Origin: Mariprofundus sp. EBB-1
GTDB lineage: Bacteria; Pseudomonadota; Zetaproteobacteria; Mariprofundales; Mariprofundaceae
Length of the DNA: 64,000 nt
Assembly: GCF_003665155.1 (NCBI RefSeq)
Contig: NZ_RCFQ01000001.1
Location: 1 to 64,000 of the forward strand
Direction: 5' to 3'
Shown here: positions 42,871 to 53,524 of the stretch, piece by piece
Layout: each line of letters begins with the position of its first letter
Position numbering within the stretch: the stretch's first letter is position 1
Program-made: the position numbers and the translations under genes
Notes under the pieces: generated by a model
Told to the model about the DNA's origin: nothing
Database searches by the model: none
What the model saw: the letters and a program-made list of their open reading frames with translations, nothing else

Positions 42871-45330
42871 TTACTTCACCGTGCGTTTTTTTCTAGCCGG
42901 TTTCATACGAATGCCGAACATCAATTTGGCTACATCTTTGAAGTGTTTGGCGTAGTGAATAGTGATACCTTCTCTTACACTGGCCGGTAATTCATCGACA
43001 TCGACTTCATTTGCTGCCGGTAGAATGACTTCCTGAATACCAAGCCGTTTGGCTGCCAATAACTTTTCACGCTCACCACCAATCGGTAGCACATCACCGG
43101 TTAAGGTCATTTCACCGGTCATGGCGATGCGGGCAGGTACTTGATTCAATGCCAGTGATAGCAGCGCTGTGGCAATAGCGATGCCTGCTGATGGGCCATC
43201 TTTGGGCACGGCGCCCTCAGGCACATGCATATGCACAAACGCTTTATCGAAATATGTAAGATCTACTTCAGTCTTGTTTTCAACAAAACGTTCCAAATTA
43301 GAAGTGATATAGGAGTATGCAATTTCAGTAGATTCCTGCATCACTTTACCCAGTTGACCGGTGATTTTCATGCCACGGCGATCATGATGGATGACGGTAG
43401 TTTCCAGTACCAGTGTGGTGCCACCCATGGCGGTCCATGCCAGACCTGTCGCTAAACCCACGCCCTGTTTGATGGCCTGTTCACGGAAACGTGCTTTACC
43501 GATGTAGTCGGCCAAATCAGAGACAGCAATGCGTACCGGTGCTTTGGCCGATCCATCTTCCAGATTGCGTGCCACTTTGCGCAGGATTTTTTTCATCAAG
43601 CCTTCCAGGCGGCGTACACCCGGTTCACGGGCATAATCTTCCACCAGATGCTGAATCACTGTTTTAGTCAGTGATACCTCCTGCTTTGTCAGAGCGTGGG
43701 CTTCAAGTTGTGCTGGCCACAGATGCTTGCGCGCAATCTCTACTTTTTCACTGATCATATAACCGGGTAAACGAATGATTTCGGCGCGATCGAGCAGGGG
43801 GCGAGGCACGGTATCCAGTTGATTGGCGGTCAATAAAAAGAGTACCTGCGAGAGATCAAAACGCACATCCAAGTAATGATCCATGAAATCAGAGTTTTGT
43901 TCCGGATCCAGTACTTCCAATAGTGCTGATGCCGGATCACCACGGAAATCGGAGCCGATTTTATCGACTTCATCAATCATGATAACAGGGTTGGCAACGT
44001 CCACCCGCTTAAGTGCCTGCACGATTTTACCCGGCATGGCTCCTATATAGGTACGGCGATGACCCTTGATTTCCGCTTCATCACGCATGCCTCCCACTGA
44101 AAAACGATAAAATGGGCGCGATACGGCTTCAGCAATGGCTTTGCCTAATGACGTTTTGCCCACACCCGGTGGGCCGACAAACAGAATGATGGAACCACCA
44201 ACGGCTTTTTTCCGCGCCCCAACCGCAATAAATTCAAGAATACGATCTTTCACATCATCAAGGCCTGAATGGTGTTTGTTTAAGGCGCGCGACGCTGAAT
44301 TGAGATTGTAGCGTTCACGGCAGGTCTTGCCCCAGGGCAGGGAAGTCATCCAGTCGAGATAATTGCGTGTTACGCTGTATTCGGGTGACGATGTTTCCAA
44401 CATCACTAACTTATTCAATTCTTCATCAAAAGCTATTTCCGCCTCTTCACTGAAGTTGAGCTTTTCGGCTTTTTTGCTGAACTCATCAATCTCTTTTTCG
44501 CGCGGGTCTTCATTCATACCCAGTTCGCGTTGAATCTCCTGCAACTGTTCATGTAGGAAGAATTTGCGTTGCTGCTCACTCACACGTTCATCAATATTCT
44601 CGCGAATTTTTGTCTGTACCTTGCTGACATCGAGTTCCCGATTCAGTAAGGATAGTACTTTTTTCAGGCGATCAAAGATGGGGTAGGTTTCCAGAATATC
44701 CTGCAAGTTTTCACGGCTGGCCGTGGTCAGACTGGCGGCAAAATCGGCCAGACGGTTCGGTTCATTGACATCGAAACGCGATGCAAACAGTCGTAGCTCT
44801 TCTTCATAGAGCGGATTGTGTTTGAGTAGTTCTTTGATGGTATTAACCACCGCCACGGTATAAGCACGTAGATCAATGTTATCTTCATAGGTGGTTTCAC
44901 TGCGATATTTGGCCTGCACCCGAATTGGATTTTTATTGGTGAGGAAACCTTCGATACTGAATCGTTGCAGACATTCGACCACCAGATGCAGACCATGGCC
45001 TTCAATCTCTATGGCTTTAGCGATACGGGCGACTACACCGACGCTATATACATTTTCAGGCGCGTAGGGCTGATCTTCATCGCGTACCAGTACCAAACCA
45101 ATATGTTGCACATGGCTATCGGCCAGATCACGAACGATTTTGCTCATCTCATCGCCTTCATAAATCAGCGGCACAACCAGACCCGGAAACAGCGGCCTGT
45201 TGGAGACAGGTAGCAGGGTTAACTCTTTTGGCAGAACTTCATCAGAACGAACCAGATGCCCCTCTTTGCTTTCAGGAGCAACTATTGTGTCATCAAGAAT
45301 TTCAGTGTCGTGTTCGGTATCAGCATTCAT
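42871..45330 (-). CDS. lon: ATP-dependent protease La
   Basis: 819 residues. The N-terminal substrate-binding LON domain (about 35-240, LPVSNRPLFPGLVVPLIYE) and coiled-coil are followed by an AAA+ module with Walker A GPPGVGKTSL (about 381) and Walker B IMIDEVDKIG, and by the peptidase domain with the serine in PKDGPSAGIAI (about 707) and the lysine in GGEREKLLAAKRLG. It degrades misfolded and regulatory proteins in the cytoplasm. It is divergent from htpX, another quality-control protease, across 109 bases. A CTTGAAA lies 30 bases before the ATG, but the rest of a heat-shock promoter is weak. Head (Lon-N) and tail look complete. Confidence 0.96.
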   Translation of the reverse strand: MNADTEHDTEILDDTIVAPESKEGHLVRSDEVLPKELTLLPVSNRPLFPGLVVPLIYEGDEMSKIVRDLADSHVQHIGLVLVRDEDQPYAPENVYSVGVVARIAKAIEIEGHGLHLVVECLQRFSIEGFLTNKNPIRVQAKYRSETTYEDNIDLRAYTVAVVNTIKELLKHNPLYEEELRLFASRFDVNEPNRLADFAASLTTASRENLQDILETYPIFDRLKKVLSLLNRELDVSKVQTKIRENIDERVSEQQRKFFLHEQLQEIQRELGMNEDPREKEIDEFSKKAEKLNFSEEAEIAFDEELNKLVMLETSSPEYSVTRNYLDWMTSLPWGKTCRERYNLNSASRALNKHHSGLDDVKDRILEFIAVGARKKAVGGSIILFVGPPGVGKTSLGKAIAEAVSRPFYRFSVGGMRDEAEIKGHRRTYIGAMPGKIVQALKRVDVANPVIMIDEVDKIGSDFRGDPASALLEVLDPEQNSDFMDHYLDVRFDLSQVLFLLTANQLDTVPRPLLDRAEIIRLPGYMISEKVEIARKHLWPAQLEAHALTKQEVSLTKTVIQHLVEDYAREPGVRRLEGLMKKILRKVARNLEDGSAKAPVRIAVSDLADYIGKARFREQAIKQGVGLATGLAWTAMGGTTLVLETTVIHHDRRGMKITGQLGKVMQESTEIAYSYITSNLERFVENKTEVDLTYFDKAFVHMHVPEGAVPKDGPSAGIAIATALLSLALNQVPARIAMTGEMTLTGDVLPIGGEREKLLAAKRLGIQEVILPAANEVDVDELPASVREGITIHYAKHFKDVAKLMFGIRMKPARKKRTVK

Positions 45331-45439
45331 GAGTGCTTTTTAAGGTATGTTTCATCTGATTTCAAGGCTTGTATTTGCACACTTGTGACCTCACATTTAG
45401 CAATACTAAAATACTAACGTTACCATAAAGGGGTTTTCA

Positions 45440-46345
45440 ATGCAGTGGTTCAAAGGCATTTTTCTATTAATCGTTACCAATCTACTGATTTTTTTCACAT
45501 TAGCGATCACCGGCACTATTCTTATTGATTACGTTTTACCCAACTTTGGTATCGATTTGCGTGGTTCAGTTGCCACGCATGAGTTTGCCTGGGCTATGGT
45601 TTTCGGGTTTGGTGGAGCATTTATCTCCTTGTTTATGTCCAAATGGTTGGCCAAACGTGGTATGCGCATGCAGCAGGTGACCTCTCCATCTACGCAGAAA
45701 GAGAAGGTTGTATTCAATACCGTGGCTGAATTGGCACAGCGTGAAGGCATCAAAATGCCGGAAGTATGGGTTTATTGGGATGATGTGCCGAATGCCTTTG
45801 CCACCGGGCCAACACGCAATAATGCCATGGTTGCGGTGTCTTCCGGTTTGGCTATGAGTCTCTCTGATGATGAATTGAGAGCTGTGGTTGCGCATGAAAT
45901 GGGTCATGTTACCAATGGTGATATGATGGCAACCACCCTGTTGCAAGGCTTAATGAATACCTTTGTCTATTTCATTGCCCGCATGATTTCACGCCCATTG
46001 ATGGAGCGTAATTACTGGATGGGTTTTGCGGTCTATATGGTTTTACAGTTTGTCCTGTCGATTCTGGCGATGATTCCCATCTGCTGGTTTTCACGTCGGC
46101 GCGAATTTCGTGCAGATGCTTATGCTGCCAAGGCAGTGGGTGCAGCATCCATGGCAGCAGCGTTACAGAAGATTGAAACCTTGTCTCAGCGCACCCTCTC
46201 TTCTGAACATAGAGAAGAGGGCATGAGTGAGGATGCCTTGGCGACCATGAAAATTCATGGCCAGTCGAAGGGCTTTTCGCACTTGTTCTCTACGCATCCA
46301 CCTACAGAAGCGCGTATCGCGGCATTGAAGAATCTGCCCAAATAG
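45440..46345 (+). CDS. htpX: Heat-shock membrane metalloprotease
   Basis: 301 residues. Two N-terminal membrane helices (about 5-28 and 33-58), the zinc site VVAHEMGHVTNGD near 150-162, further helices near 175 and 195, and the third zinc ligand in RREFRADAYAA. The C-terminus has SHLFSTHPPTEARIAAL, the usual HtpX ending. The enzyme cuts misfolded membrane proteins on the cytoplasmic side, together with FtsH. Its divergent position to lon suggests a shared stress-control region. Confidence 0.95.
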   Translation: MQWFKGIFLLIVTNLLIFFTLAITGTILIDYVLPNFGIDLRGSVATHEFAWAMVFGFGGAFISLFMSKWLAKRGMRMQQVTSPSTQKEKVVFNTVAELAQREGIKMPEVWVYWDDVPNAFATGPTRNNAMVAVSSGLAMSLSDDELRAVVAHEMGHVTNGDMMATTLLQGLMNTFVYFIARMISRPLMERNYWMGFAVYMVLQFVLSILAMIPICWFSRRREFRADAYAAKAVGAASMAAALQKIETLSQRTLSSEHREEGMSEDALATMKIHGQSKGFSHLFSTHPPTEARIAALKNLPK

Positions 46346-46504
46346 TGTCTATGTTGAAACAGCCGTGGTGCACAATCAGTTTTGTACAAGCAACGTGCAA
46401 ATCCTGTTTGGCTGGCATAAGGTAACAGTTATTGATGAGGGAGGCTGATTGGCTTGGCGTCATGAAAGCGTTTCTCTTTATATTGAAAGAATAGGAGCTG
46501 GATA

Positions 46505-47320
46505 ATGAAAAAAGTATTGATCGGAGTAGCCGCATTGGCTGTTATCATTGTTGGAGGATTGGCATTTGTATGGTCGAATCTTGATGGTATTGTAAAAGAT
46601 GCAATCCAGACCTATGGCTCAGAAGCCACCAAAACTGAGGTTCGTGTTGGAGATGTGAAACTGGAACTGGAAGCGGGTAAAGCGGCAATCTCCGGTTTGA
46701 CTGTTGGTAACCCATCTGGGTTTACAGATCCCAATATCTTTTCACTTGGTAACATTGCTACGAAAATTGATGTCTCTACGATCCGTCAAAACCCGATTGT
46801 GATTGATGAGATTATTATCAGCGAAGCAGCTGTTATCTATGAAATCAATAAAGCCGGCACATCCAATGTAGATGTATTGAAACAGAATCTTGGTGGCGGT
46901 AGTACAAAAGCAAAACCGGCAGCTGACAAAGCGGGTGGCGGTGAAGAACTGAAAATGATTATCCGTAAACTGGTGGTTGAAGGAAGCCAGGCGAAAGTAC
47001 GTATTGCGGCCCTTGGTGATGCAGAGCAGACCGTTAAGCTTCCTAGTATTCTACTTACAGATGTTGGTAAAAAGAGCGGTGGTGCGACAGCTGCGGAAGT
47101 GGCACAAATTCTCTCATCCAAACTGGTTGGTAATGTGAAGGGCGCAGTAACGTCATTGGGTGTGAATAAATACCTGGGTAAATCTGCAGACCTGTTGAAG
47201 AAAGGTGCAATGGATCAGGTCGGTAAAGTCGGTGGCTCTGCAGGGACTGCGGTTACCGATAGCCTTGGTGGTGCAGCAGGTGGTGCCGGTAACGCTGTGA
47301 AGGGTCTATTCGGTAAGTGA
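46505..47320 (+). CDS. AsmA-like/DUF748-type inner-membrane-anchored periplasmic protein
   Basis: 271 residues with one N-terminal membrane helix (VLIGVAALAVIIVGGLAFVW). The periplasmic part begins IVKDAIQTYGSEATKTEVRV and shows LTVGNPSGFTDPNIFSLGNI and VIDEIIISEAAVIYEINKAG, as in AsmA-like proteins that bridge the periplasm in lipid transport. The final third is Gly/Ala-rich (GGSAGTAVTDSLGGAAGGAG) and probably disordered. The stop overlaps the GTG of the RraA-like gene. It is short compared with AsmA proper (about 600 residues), so the exact function is open. Confidence 0.65.
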   Translation: MKKVLIGVAALAVIIVGGLAFVWSNLDGIVKDAIQTYGSEATKTEVRVGDVKLELEAGKAAISGLTVGNPSGFTDPNIFSLGNIATKIDVSTIRQNPIVIDEIIISEAAVIYEINKAGTSNVDVLKQNLGGGSTKAKPAADKAGGGEELKMIIRKLVVEGSQAKVRIAALGDAEQTVKLPSILLTDVGKKSGGATAAEVAQILSSKLVGNVKGAVTSLGVNKYLGKSADLLKKGAMDQVGKVGGSAGTAVTDSLGGAAGGAGNAVKGLFGK

Positions 47321-47802
47321 GAGCTCAATTTAAAACGACAGACCTGTACGATGATTACCTGGAAGCATTACAAGTAGCAGCGCCCATCTTTCGTGATTTT
47401 GGTGGACGCTCTTCTTTTCACGGCCAGATCGTCACCCTGAAAGCGTTTGAAGATAATACATTCCTCAAAGCAGCATTTGAAACAGATGGCAAAGGCAAGG
47501 TGCTGGTGGTCGATTCCGCCGGCTCTTTGCGCTGTGCCATGATGGGGGATGTGATGGCAGCCCTCGGAGCCTCCAACGGTTGGGAAGGCGTCATTATCCA
47601 CGGCTGCATCCGGGATTCAGCCGATGTCGGGAAAGTCGATATAGGTGCGAAAGCACTGGCCACGATTCCGCGCAAAACAGTTAAACGGAATCAGGGTGTA
47701 ATGGATATCCCTGTTCATTTTGCCGATGTGACCTTCAATCCCGGTGAATACCTATATGCCGATGAAGATGGTATTGTTATATCGAAAACTAAAATTGCTT
47801 AG
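47317..47802 (+). CDS. RraA family protein (RNase E regulator / oxaloacetate decarboxylase-like)
   Basis: 161 residues starting at a GTG that overlaps the upstream stop. It matches RraA throughout: FRDFGGRSSFHGQIVTLKAF, VVDSAGSLRCAMMGD, NGWEGVIIHGCIRDSADVG, and IPVHFADVTFNPGEYLYADE. The fold is shared by RNase E inhibitor A and by aldolases that act on 4-hydroxy-4-methyl-2-oxoglutarate. The residues for metal-dependent aldolase activity (GDV..., R-D in CIRDS) are present, so it may be either. Cytoplasmic trimer expected. It belongs to the same transcript as the preceding gene. Confidence 0.9.
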   Translation: MRAQFKTTDLYDDYLEALQVAAPIFRDFGGRSSFHGQIVTLKAFEDNTFLKAAFETDGKGKVLVVDSAGSLRCAMMGDVMAALGASNGWEGVIIHGCIRDSADVGKVDIGAKALATIPRKTVKRNQGVMDIPVHFADVTFNPGEYLYADEDGIVISKTKIA

Positions 47803-48099
47803 TAGCCTGCTTTAAAAAAAACTAGGACTAAAAGTTTCAAGTAAAATATAAATATGATGTGCCTTGCGATAACCTGAATTTTGGCTTCGAGGCAGGTGTC
47901 CCTGTCATCGCTGACAAGCTGATTACAACACTTTAAGGAATACCTTTGTTACGTGCGTTGAGCAGAAGCAGTTCATTCCAATGGTGCCTTGTTTTATTTG
48001 TTTTAGTCCCACGCAGCGTAAATACTTCGCCTTCCAAAGGTTTCAGTTTGATCTAAAGTAGGTGTTGTCGTTTGAACTTACTTATTTTGGGAGGTGATT
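47803..48099. other. Intergenic stretch with no clear content
   Basis: Nothing firm is seen. A short frame at about 47843-47937 ending FEAGVPVIADKLITTL and a stop looks protein-like and may be the end of a decayed gene, but it is too short to identify. Confidence 0.3.
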
Positions 48100-48465
48100 A
48101 TGTCCAGGTTTTTCATGTCGATCTGTATAATAATGTTGTCGTTGGTGTCTGGACTGGCTCAAGCTGAACGGGTTCAGTGTCGTAATTTCAATGAGGGTTG
48201 GGTGCACTGGGATAATACAAACAATCAAAATATCATTTGCGTCCTCAATCAAATCAAAGTGTATCGGGAGCTTCACAAACAGGGAGATGGCTGGGTTTAT
48301 GTTGGCGATCGATATATGTGTAAAGAGCCAACAATAAAAAAAGATACCGTTAGATATACATTTGATCATTCAGAAACAAGCCGCATTCCATTTTATTCCT
48401 ACGCTGCGATTGATTGTTTGGAGCGAAAATATGACTACCTTTTACGGTCAATGCCGCGCCAATGA
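48100..48465 (+). CDS. Small secreted protein, unknown function
   Basis: 121 residues from the ATG at 48100 with GGGAGG just upstream. A signal peptide (FMSICIIMLSLVSGLAQA) is followed by a mature part with four cysteines (VQCRNF, IICVLN, YMCKEP, AIDCLE) that could form two disulfides. I do not recognise a family. It sits beside another small secreted gene (48516) with similar upstream layout, although the proteins do not obviously match. Confidence 0.6.
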   Translation: MSRFFMSICIIMLSLVSGLAQAERVQCRNFNEGWVHWDNTNNQNIICVLNQIKVYRELHKQGDGWVYVGDRYMCKEPTIKKDTVRYTFDHSETSRIPFYSYAAIDCLERKYDYLLRSMPRQ

Positions 48466-48515
48466 GGCTTGCTAAACCTTTATGACTCCACTCCAATATG
48501 GGAGAGGGTATGATT

Positions 48516-48904
48516 ATGAAACGTTATTATGATCTGTGTGATGATAATGGCATCTCCTGCTTATGCGATTGAATGCACAGATGCAGTTAAAGCATGGAGC
48601 TCCCTGCAGGGTAAATACAGCTTTAAAGCGCTGCAGGATGCGAAAGCTGGCCTGCGGCCAGGTGTACCGCATTTTGAGATGAAGAATTATTCGCTATGTG
48701 TAGAAGAGGAGAGGTGGCTTCTGGAAACAGGTCTATCCGGTTTTGGCATATTATTCAAAAGACGGTCGTTCAGAGTTTTATTCACGGATTCTCAATTATA
48801 GAAATGGTTCAGGTTTAACTTTTTTGAATCAGCTTATCGTTTCAGAGCAGGAACGAGACTTCTACAAGGTCAACAATTGCAAACATATTAAAAGCAGATG
48901 CTGA
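48516..48904 (+). pseudogene. Small secreted-protein gene with two apparent frameshifts
   Basis: Three segments in three successive frames join into one plausible 125-130 residue protein. ATG at 48516 (GGAGAGGG upstream) gives MKRYY. From 48529 comes a signal peptide and body: MICVMIMASPAYAIECTDAV, KALQDAKAGLRPGVPHFEMK, SLCVEEERWLLETG. From 48731 comes VYPVLAYYSKDGRSEFYSRI, LNYRNGSGLTFLNQLIVSEQ and KVNNCKHIKSRC, ending at 48904. Each junction needs one extra base. Either the gene is decaying or the sequence has errors. It has four cysteines in total. No family recognised. Confidence 0.6.
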
Positions 48905-48963
48905 TTAAGTAGTTTGGTGCTGAAGTGTAATCATATGAATATCCATGCAGTGAGGAGGAAGTA

Positions 48964-49407
48964 TTGAATCAGTTTGAATCTTTTCGAGATGTGTTGTCAT
49001 CGATGAAGCACTGGCGGCCTATGTTGGCACTGCTGGATGATTTGAGTAGTAAGCCTGAGAGCGTCACGGATGCACGTATTGAAGAAGTGTGGCACGTTTA
49101 CAAACAAAGCATTCAGACGAACTGTGAAGGTGCAGCAGAGGCGCTAATGGCCGCGCTATCATCAATCTGCGCCCGTCGCCCAGAGATGTTGGACAAGCTA
49201 CTTGCTGATGCAATTGAGCCTTTATTCATGCTTGGTGTTGAAGCCCCCGAAGCTCTCCTTGTGTGGGCTGATGCATATATTGGTCACAATGAATCCTATA
49301 TGGGAAGACCCGATGAGCAGGCGCTCAAATGGATACGAGAGACCTTTCTATTATCCGGAGATGCCATTCAGCTTGTGTGGGATAGACTGATGGAAACGGA
49401 AGATTAA
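48964..49407 (+). CDS. Hypothetical helical cytoplasmic protein
   Basis: 147 residues starting at a TTG with GAGGAGGAAG just upstream. No signal peptide or membrane helix. The sequence is helix-rich (RPMLALLDDLSSKPESVTDA, CEGAAEALMAALSSICARRP, LLVWADAYIGHNESYMG) and acidic, suggesting a HEAT/TPR-like small solenoid. I recognise no family. Neighbours are small unknown genes and groES, which gives no functional hint. Confidence 0.55.
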   Translation: MNQFESFRDVLSSMKHWRPMLALLDDLSSKPESVTDARIEEVWHVYKQSIQTNCEGAAEALMAALSSICARRPEMLDKLLADAIEPLFMLGVEAPEALLVWADAYIGHNESYMGRPDEQALKWIRETFLLSGDAIQLVWDRLMETED

Positions 49408-49731
49408 CGATGCTTGATTGGGGTGCTTTTTCTGTAGCCCTATGCATGGTCAATCCATTGCTATCATGCGTAATATACCAGTTCATATATGGGTGATATC
49501 TATCCTGTTGAAAGGAATTGGCGGGATGCTTAAATATTCTAGGCAACTCTTTGTCGTGAGGTTGTTCGGTTGGGTCGGTCAAACAAAAGATAGGCTTAAC
49601 AAAGATAAGCCATCAGCGACTGAACCTGATTCATAAATAATTATTGATTGGGGGTTGAAAGCCTGAATGCTGACTCCTATATATCAGTCTCAGAGTTAAA
49701 GCCCCACAATTAGATTGAAGGAGAAACAAAG
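49408..49731. other. Intergenic region upstream of groES
   Basis: A short frame to 49636 starting around 49466 (MRNIPVHIWVISILLKGIGG) could encode a 57-residue membrane-like peptide, but it has no ribosome site. The 3' part holds the likely heat-shock promoter of groESL. No CIRCE repeat is visible. Confidence 0.4.
49654..49682 (+). promoter_or_regulatory. Possible sigma-32 promoter of groESL
   Basis: GTTGAAA, 13 bases, then CTCCTATAT resembles the heat-shock pattern CTTGAAA with CCCCATNT downstream. The predicted start lies about 45 bases before groES. Confidence 0.45.
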
Positions 49732-50028
49732 ATGACAACAAAGGTCCGTCCTTTACATGATCGCGTAATCGTCCGTCGCTTGGATGAAGAAGAAAAATCT
49801 GCTGGTGGCATCATTATTCCAGATTCGGCTAAAGAGAAGCCAGTTCAGGGTCTAGTGATTGCAACAGGTAAAGGTAAAAGTCTTGAAAACGGCGAAGTTC
49901 GTCCGTTAGACGTGCAAGAAGGTGATACAGTAATCTTCTCAACGTATGCTGGTACTGAAATTAAATTAGACGGCGAAGACTTCCTGATGATGCGTGAAGA
50001 TGACATCCTGGGTGTCATTGAATCTTAA
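49732..50028 (+). CDS. groES: Co-chaperonin GroES
   Basis: 98 residues. The N-terminus [20 protein letters not shown], the mobile loop region [16 protein letters not shown] (about 25-40), [20 protein letters not shown], and [15 protein letters not shown] are all canonical. It caps the GroEL cavity during protein folding. AAGGAGAAAC precedes the ATG. groEL follows after 112 bases as the second gene of the operon. Confidence 0.98.
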   Translation: MTTKVRPLHDRVIVRRLDEEEKSAGGIIIPDSAKEKPVQGLVIATGKGKSLENGEVRPLDVQEGDTVIFSTYAGTEIKLDGEDFLMMREDDILGVIES

Positions 50029-50098
50029 TGGATTGATGAACTATCCTGATCTGGATGGTTAGAAAAGATTTAGCGTTTTTTCAATGAGAACGCATTGA

Positions 50099-51781
<1,683 letters not shown>

Positions 51782-51836
51782 ACCAACTCTTCCGAGTTTG
51801 GTTTTATATCAGTCGTTTTATTGCTGATGATTAAAG

Positions 51837-51866
51837 AAGGGCGGTTCCGAAAGGGCCGCCCTTTTT
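51837..51866 (+). terminator. Intrinsic terminator of groESL
   Basis: AAGGGCGG and CCGCCCTT pair around TTCCGAAAGGG (with extra pairing), followed by TTTTT. Confidence 0.9.
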
Positions 51867-51895
51867 GATCTTTAAAGAGAACGTAGATTAAATGG

Positions 51896-53227
51896 TTATT
51901 TACTTAGCCCCTGTTGCATCAAAGTTGCCAATAACGATGTGCCTTTGGCGATTTGTTCGTTGGAGGCAAACTCTTCAGGAGAGTGGCTTTTGCCATGTTG
52001 GCAGGGAATGAAAATCATGCCGACGGGCAGAGGTGTTTGATTGCTATGGCTTTGTTGTGCCATGAGGGCGGCATCGTGCCATGCGCCGGAGGGCAGGGTG
52101 CTATAACTGTAGCCTAATGTGTCACAAATGCGTTGCATGTCTGTCTGTAATGATTGATCCAGAGCTTTGACAGCACTGCTATTGCTGATACTTTCAATCC
52201 TGGCACTTACTCCAAAGGCCGTAGCTGTTTCTTGGATAACCCGGATGGCTTTTTGTTTGTATCTGTTTCGTAGAATATCATTGCAACTACGTAGCTCATA
52301 AGAGAAATATGCATAACCGCTAACCTTGGATATGGCATTGCTATACAGCTCGCTATCATGGCTGTTTTTCTCCGCGTTGCTGTTGATATGGCCGATGGTT
52401 TGGATCAGATCAAGTCCGCAATCTTCTTCTTGATGGCTGAGAAATAACGCATCCAGATTTACCAGTATATGGGCCAAAGCCAGGTTGGCATCACGTCGGT
52501 ATTCGTTGCCCATCGGTGTTGCACCGGAGTGATCAAATTCACCGTGTAGCGAGATCCAGTCACGACTGGCTGCACGAATACCTGTGACGATACCAATATC
52601 CACGCCTTTTTTTTCCAGTACGATACCCTGCTCAATGTGCAGTTCCAGATGGGCTGATATCTGATCTATCTCATCTTGTTCGATGGTGCGCTGAGCTGAT
52701 GCAATGATATCTGGATCTGCACCTTGTTCCTGCATGGCTTGGCGTAAAGAGCGCCCTGCATGGCGTTTGTCTAATGCAGATGCAGCTAGAGTTCCCAAAG
52801 CAGCGGAGGCACCGATAGAGGTGATGCCGAAACTGGCAGACTCTTCACCACGCCAGATGCGTAACCTGAGGCCATGTGAACGTGGTTTATGATGCAATGC
52901 CGCAATGGCTGTGAATCCGGCTACTACTCCTGCAAGACCATCAAAGTTGCCACCGTCGGGCACGGTATCAACATGTGAACCGCATTCCATCCACTGCTCC
53001 TGCGTATCCGTTGTTTCAATAAACAGGTTTCCCACTGCATCCCAGCGTGCCTTCAAGCCAGCTCGCTTAGCCTGCGTTTCAAAATAGATCATGACGGCTG
53101 TCTCTTCATCGGAATATGCGGGACGATGAAAGCCTGCGCCCGGATGATCGCCCAGTGCACCTATGCGGTTAAGCACAGCATAATGGTCTGCAATATTTTG
53201 TGCTGAGATGATCATGTCGTTTGTCAT
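51896..53227 (-). CDS. M20-family amidohydrolase (allantoate amidohydrolase / N-carbamoyl-amino acid hydrolase type)
   Basis: 443 residues. CGSHVDTVPDGGNFDGLAGV gives the first metal ligands (His, bridging Asp) near 83-97; IWRGEESASFG near 127 holds the glutamates; and LELHIEQGIVLEKKGVDIGI near 190 is the mark of the AllC/HyuC/beta-ureidopropionase branch. The dimerisation domain (DWISLHGEFDHSGATPMGNE) and a final HGKSHSPEEF with the last metal ligand are present. It hydrolyses N-carbamoyl or ureido compounds in purine, pyrimidine or amino-acid recycling; the exact substrate cannot be fixed. The start may be the first or second methionine (53227 or 53215). It is transcribed opposite to groEL, sharing the terminator region. 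Confidence 0.85.
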   Translation of the reverse strand: MTNDMIISAQNIADHYAVLNRIGALGDHPGAGFHRPAYSDEETAVMIYFETQAKRAGLKARWDAVGNLFIETTDTQEQWMECGSHVDTVPDGGNFDGLAGVVAGFTAIAALHHKPRSHGLRLRIWRGEESASFGITSIGASAALGTLAASALDKRHAGRSLRQAMQEQGADPDIIASAQRTIEQDEIDQISAHLELHIEQGIVLEKKGVDIGIVTGIRAASRDWISLHGEFDHSGATPMGNEYRRDANLALAHILVNLDALFLSHQEEDCGLDLIQTIGHINSNAEKNSHDSELYSNAISKVSGYAYFSYELRSCNDILRNRYKQKAIRVIQETATAFGVSARIESISNSSAVKALDQSLQTDMQRICDTLGYSYSTLPSGAWHDAALMAQQSHSNQTPLPVGMIFIPCQHGKSHSPEEFASNEQIAKGTSLLATLMQQGLSK

Positions 53228-53279
53228 AGGATCTCAGAGCCTATGCATGGCATGCAATTATTGAAGCAGAGATCTAAAG

Positions 53280-53432
53280 ATGCTCTGAAAAACTACGTCC
53301 ATGTAGTTTTTCAGCACACAAGGGAAAAAGTGCGATTTTCCCTTTGCTCACAAACATCAAGCACTTGTGGGTATGATTATGGCAGGCCATCCATGGCCTA
53401 AGCGGATCCTCTGACTTTTTTAGGGAATCTCT
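53280..53432. repeat. Structured 150-base repeat, copy 1
   Basis: Consecutive hairpins: CTGAAAAACTAC/GTAGTTTTTCAG around GTCCAT (53285-53314, 12 perfect pairs), AAGGGAAAA/TTTTCCCTT, and AGGCCAT/ATGGCCT, then a tail with CTGAC and TTTTTT. It resembles 60743-60893 along its full length, with conserved loops and partly exchanged stem bases. It lies 50 bases upstream of the M20 gene start and 90 before endonuclease I. Confidence 0.8.
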
Positions 53433-53524
53433 GCATCACATAAAAACAGACAGAGTTCATGATGATACGCTAATCTTCGTACCTGCCACAGAGCTGGTGA
53501 ATCTGTACCACATGGAAGTGATGT

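Noticed and set aside
45331..45439. Sigma-32 promoter for lon
   Set aside because: CTTGAAA is present on the minus strand at 45366-45360, but the -10 part is poor and the leader would be under 20 bases.
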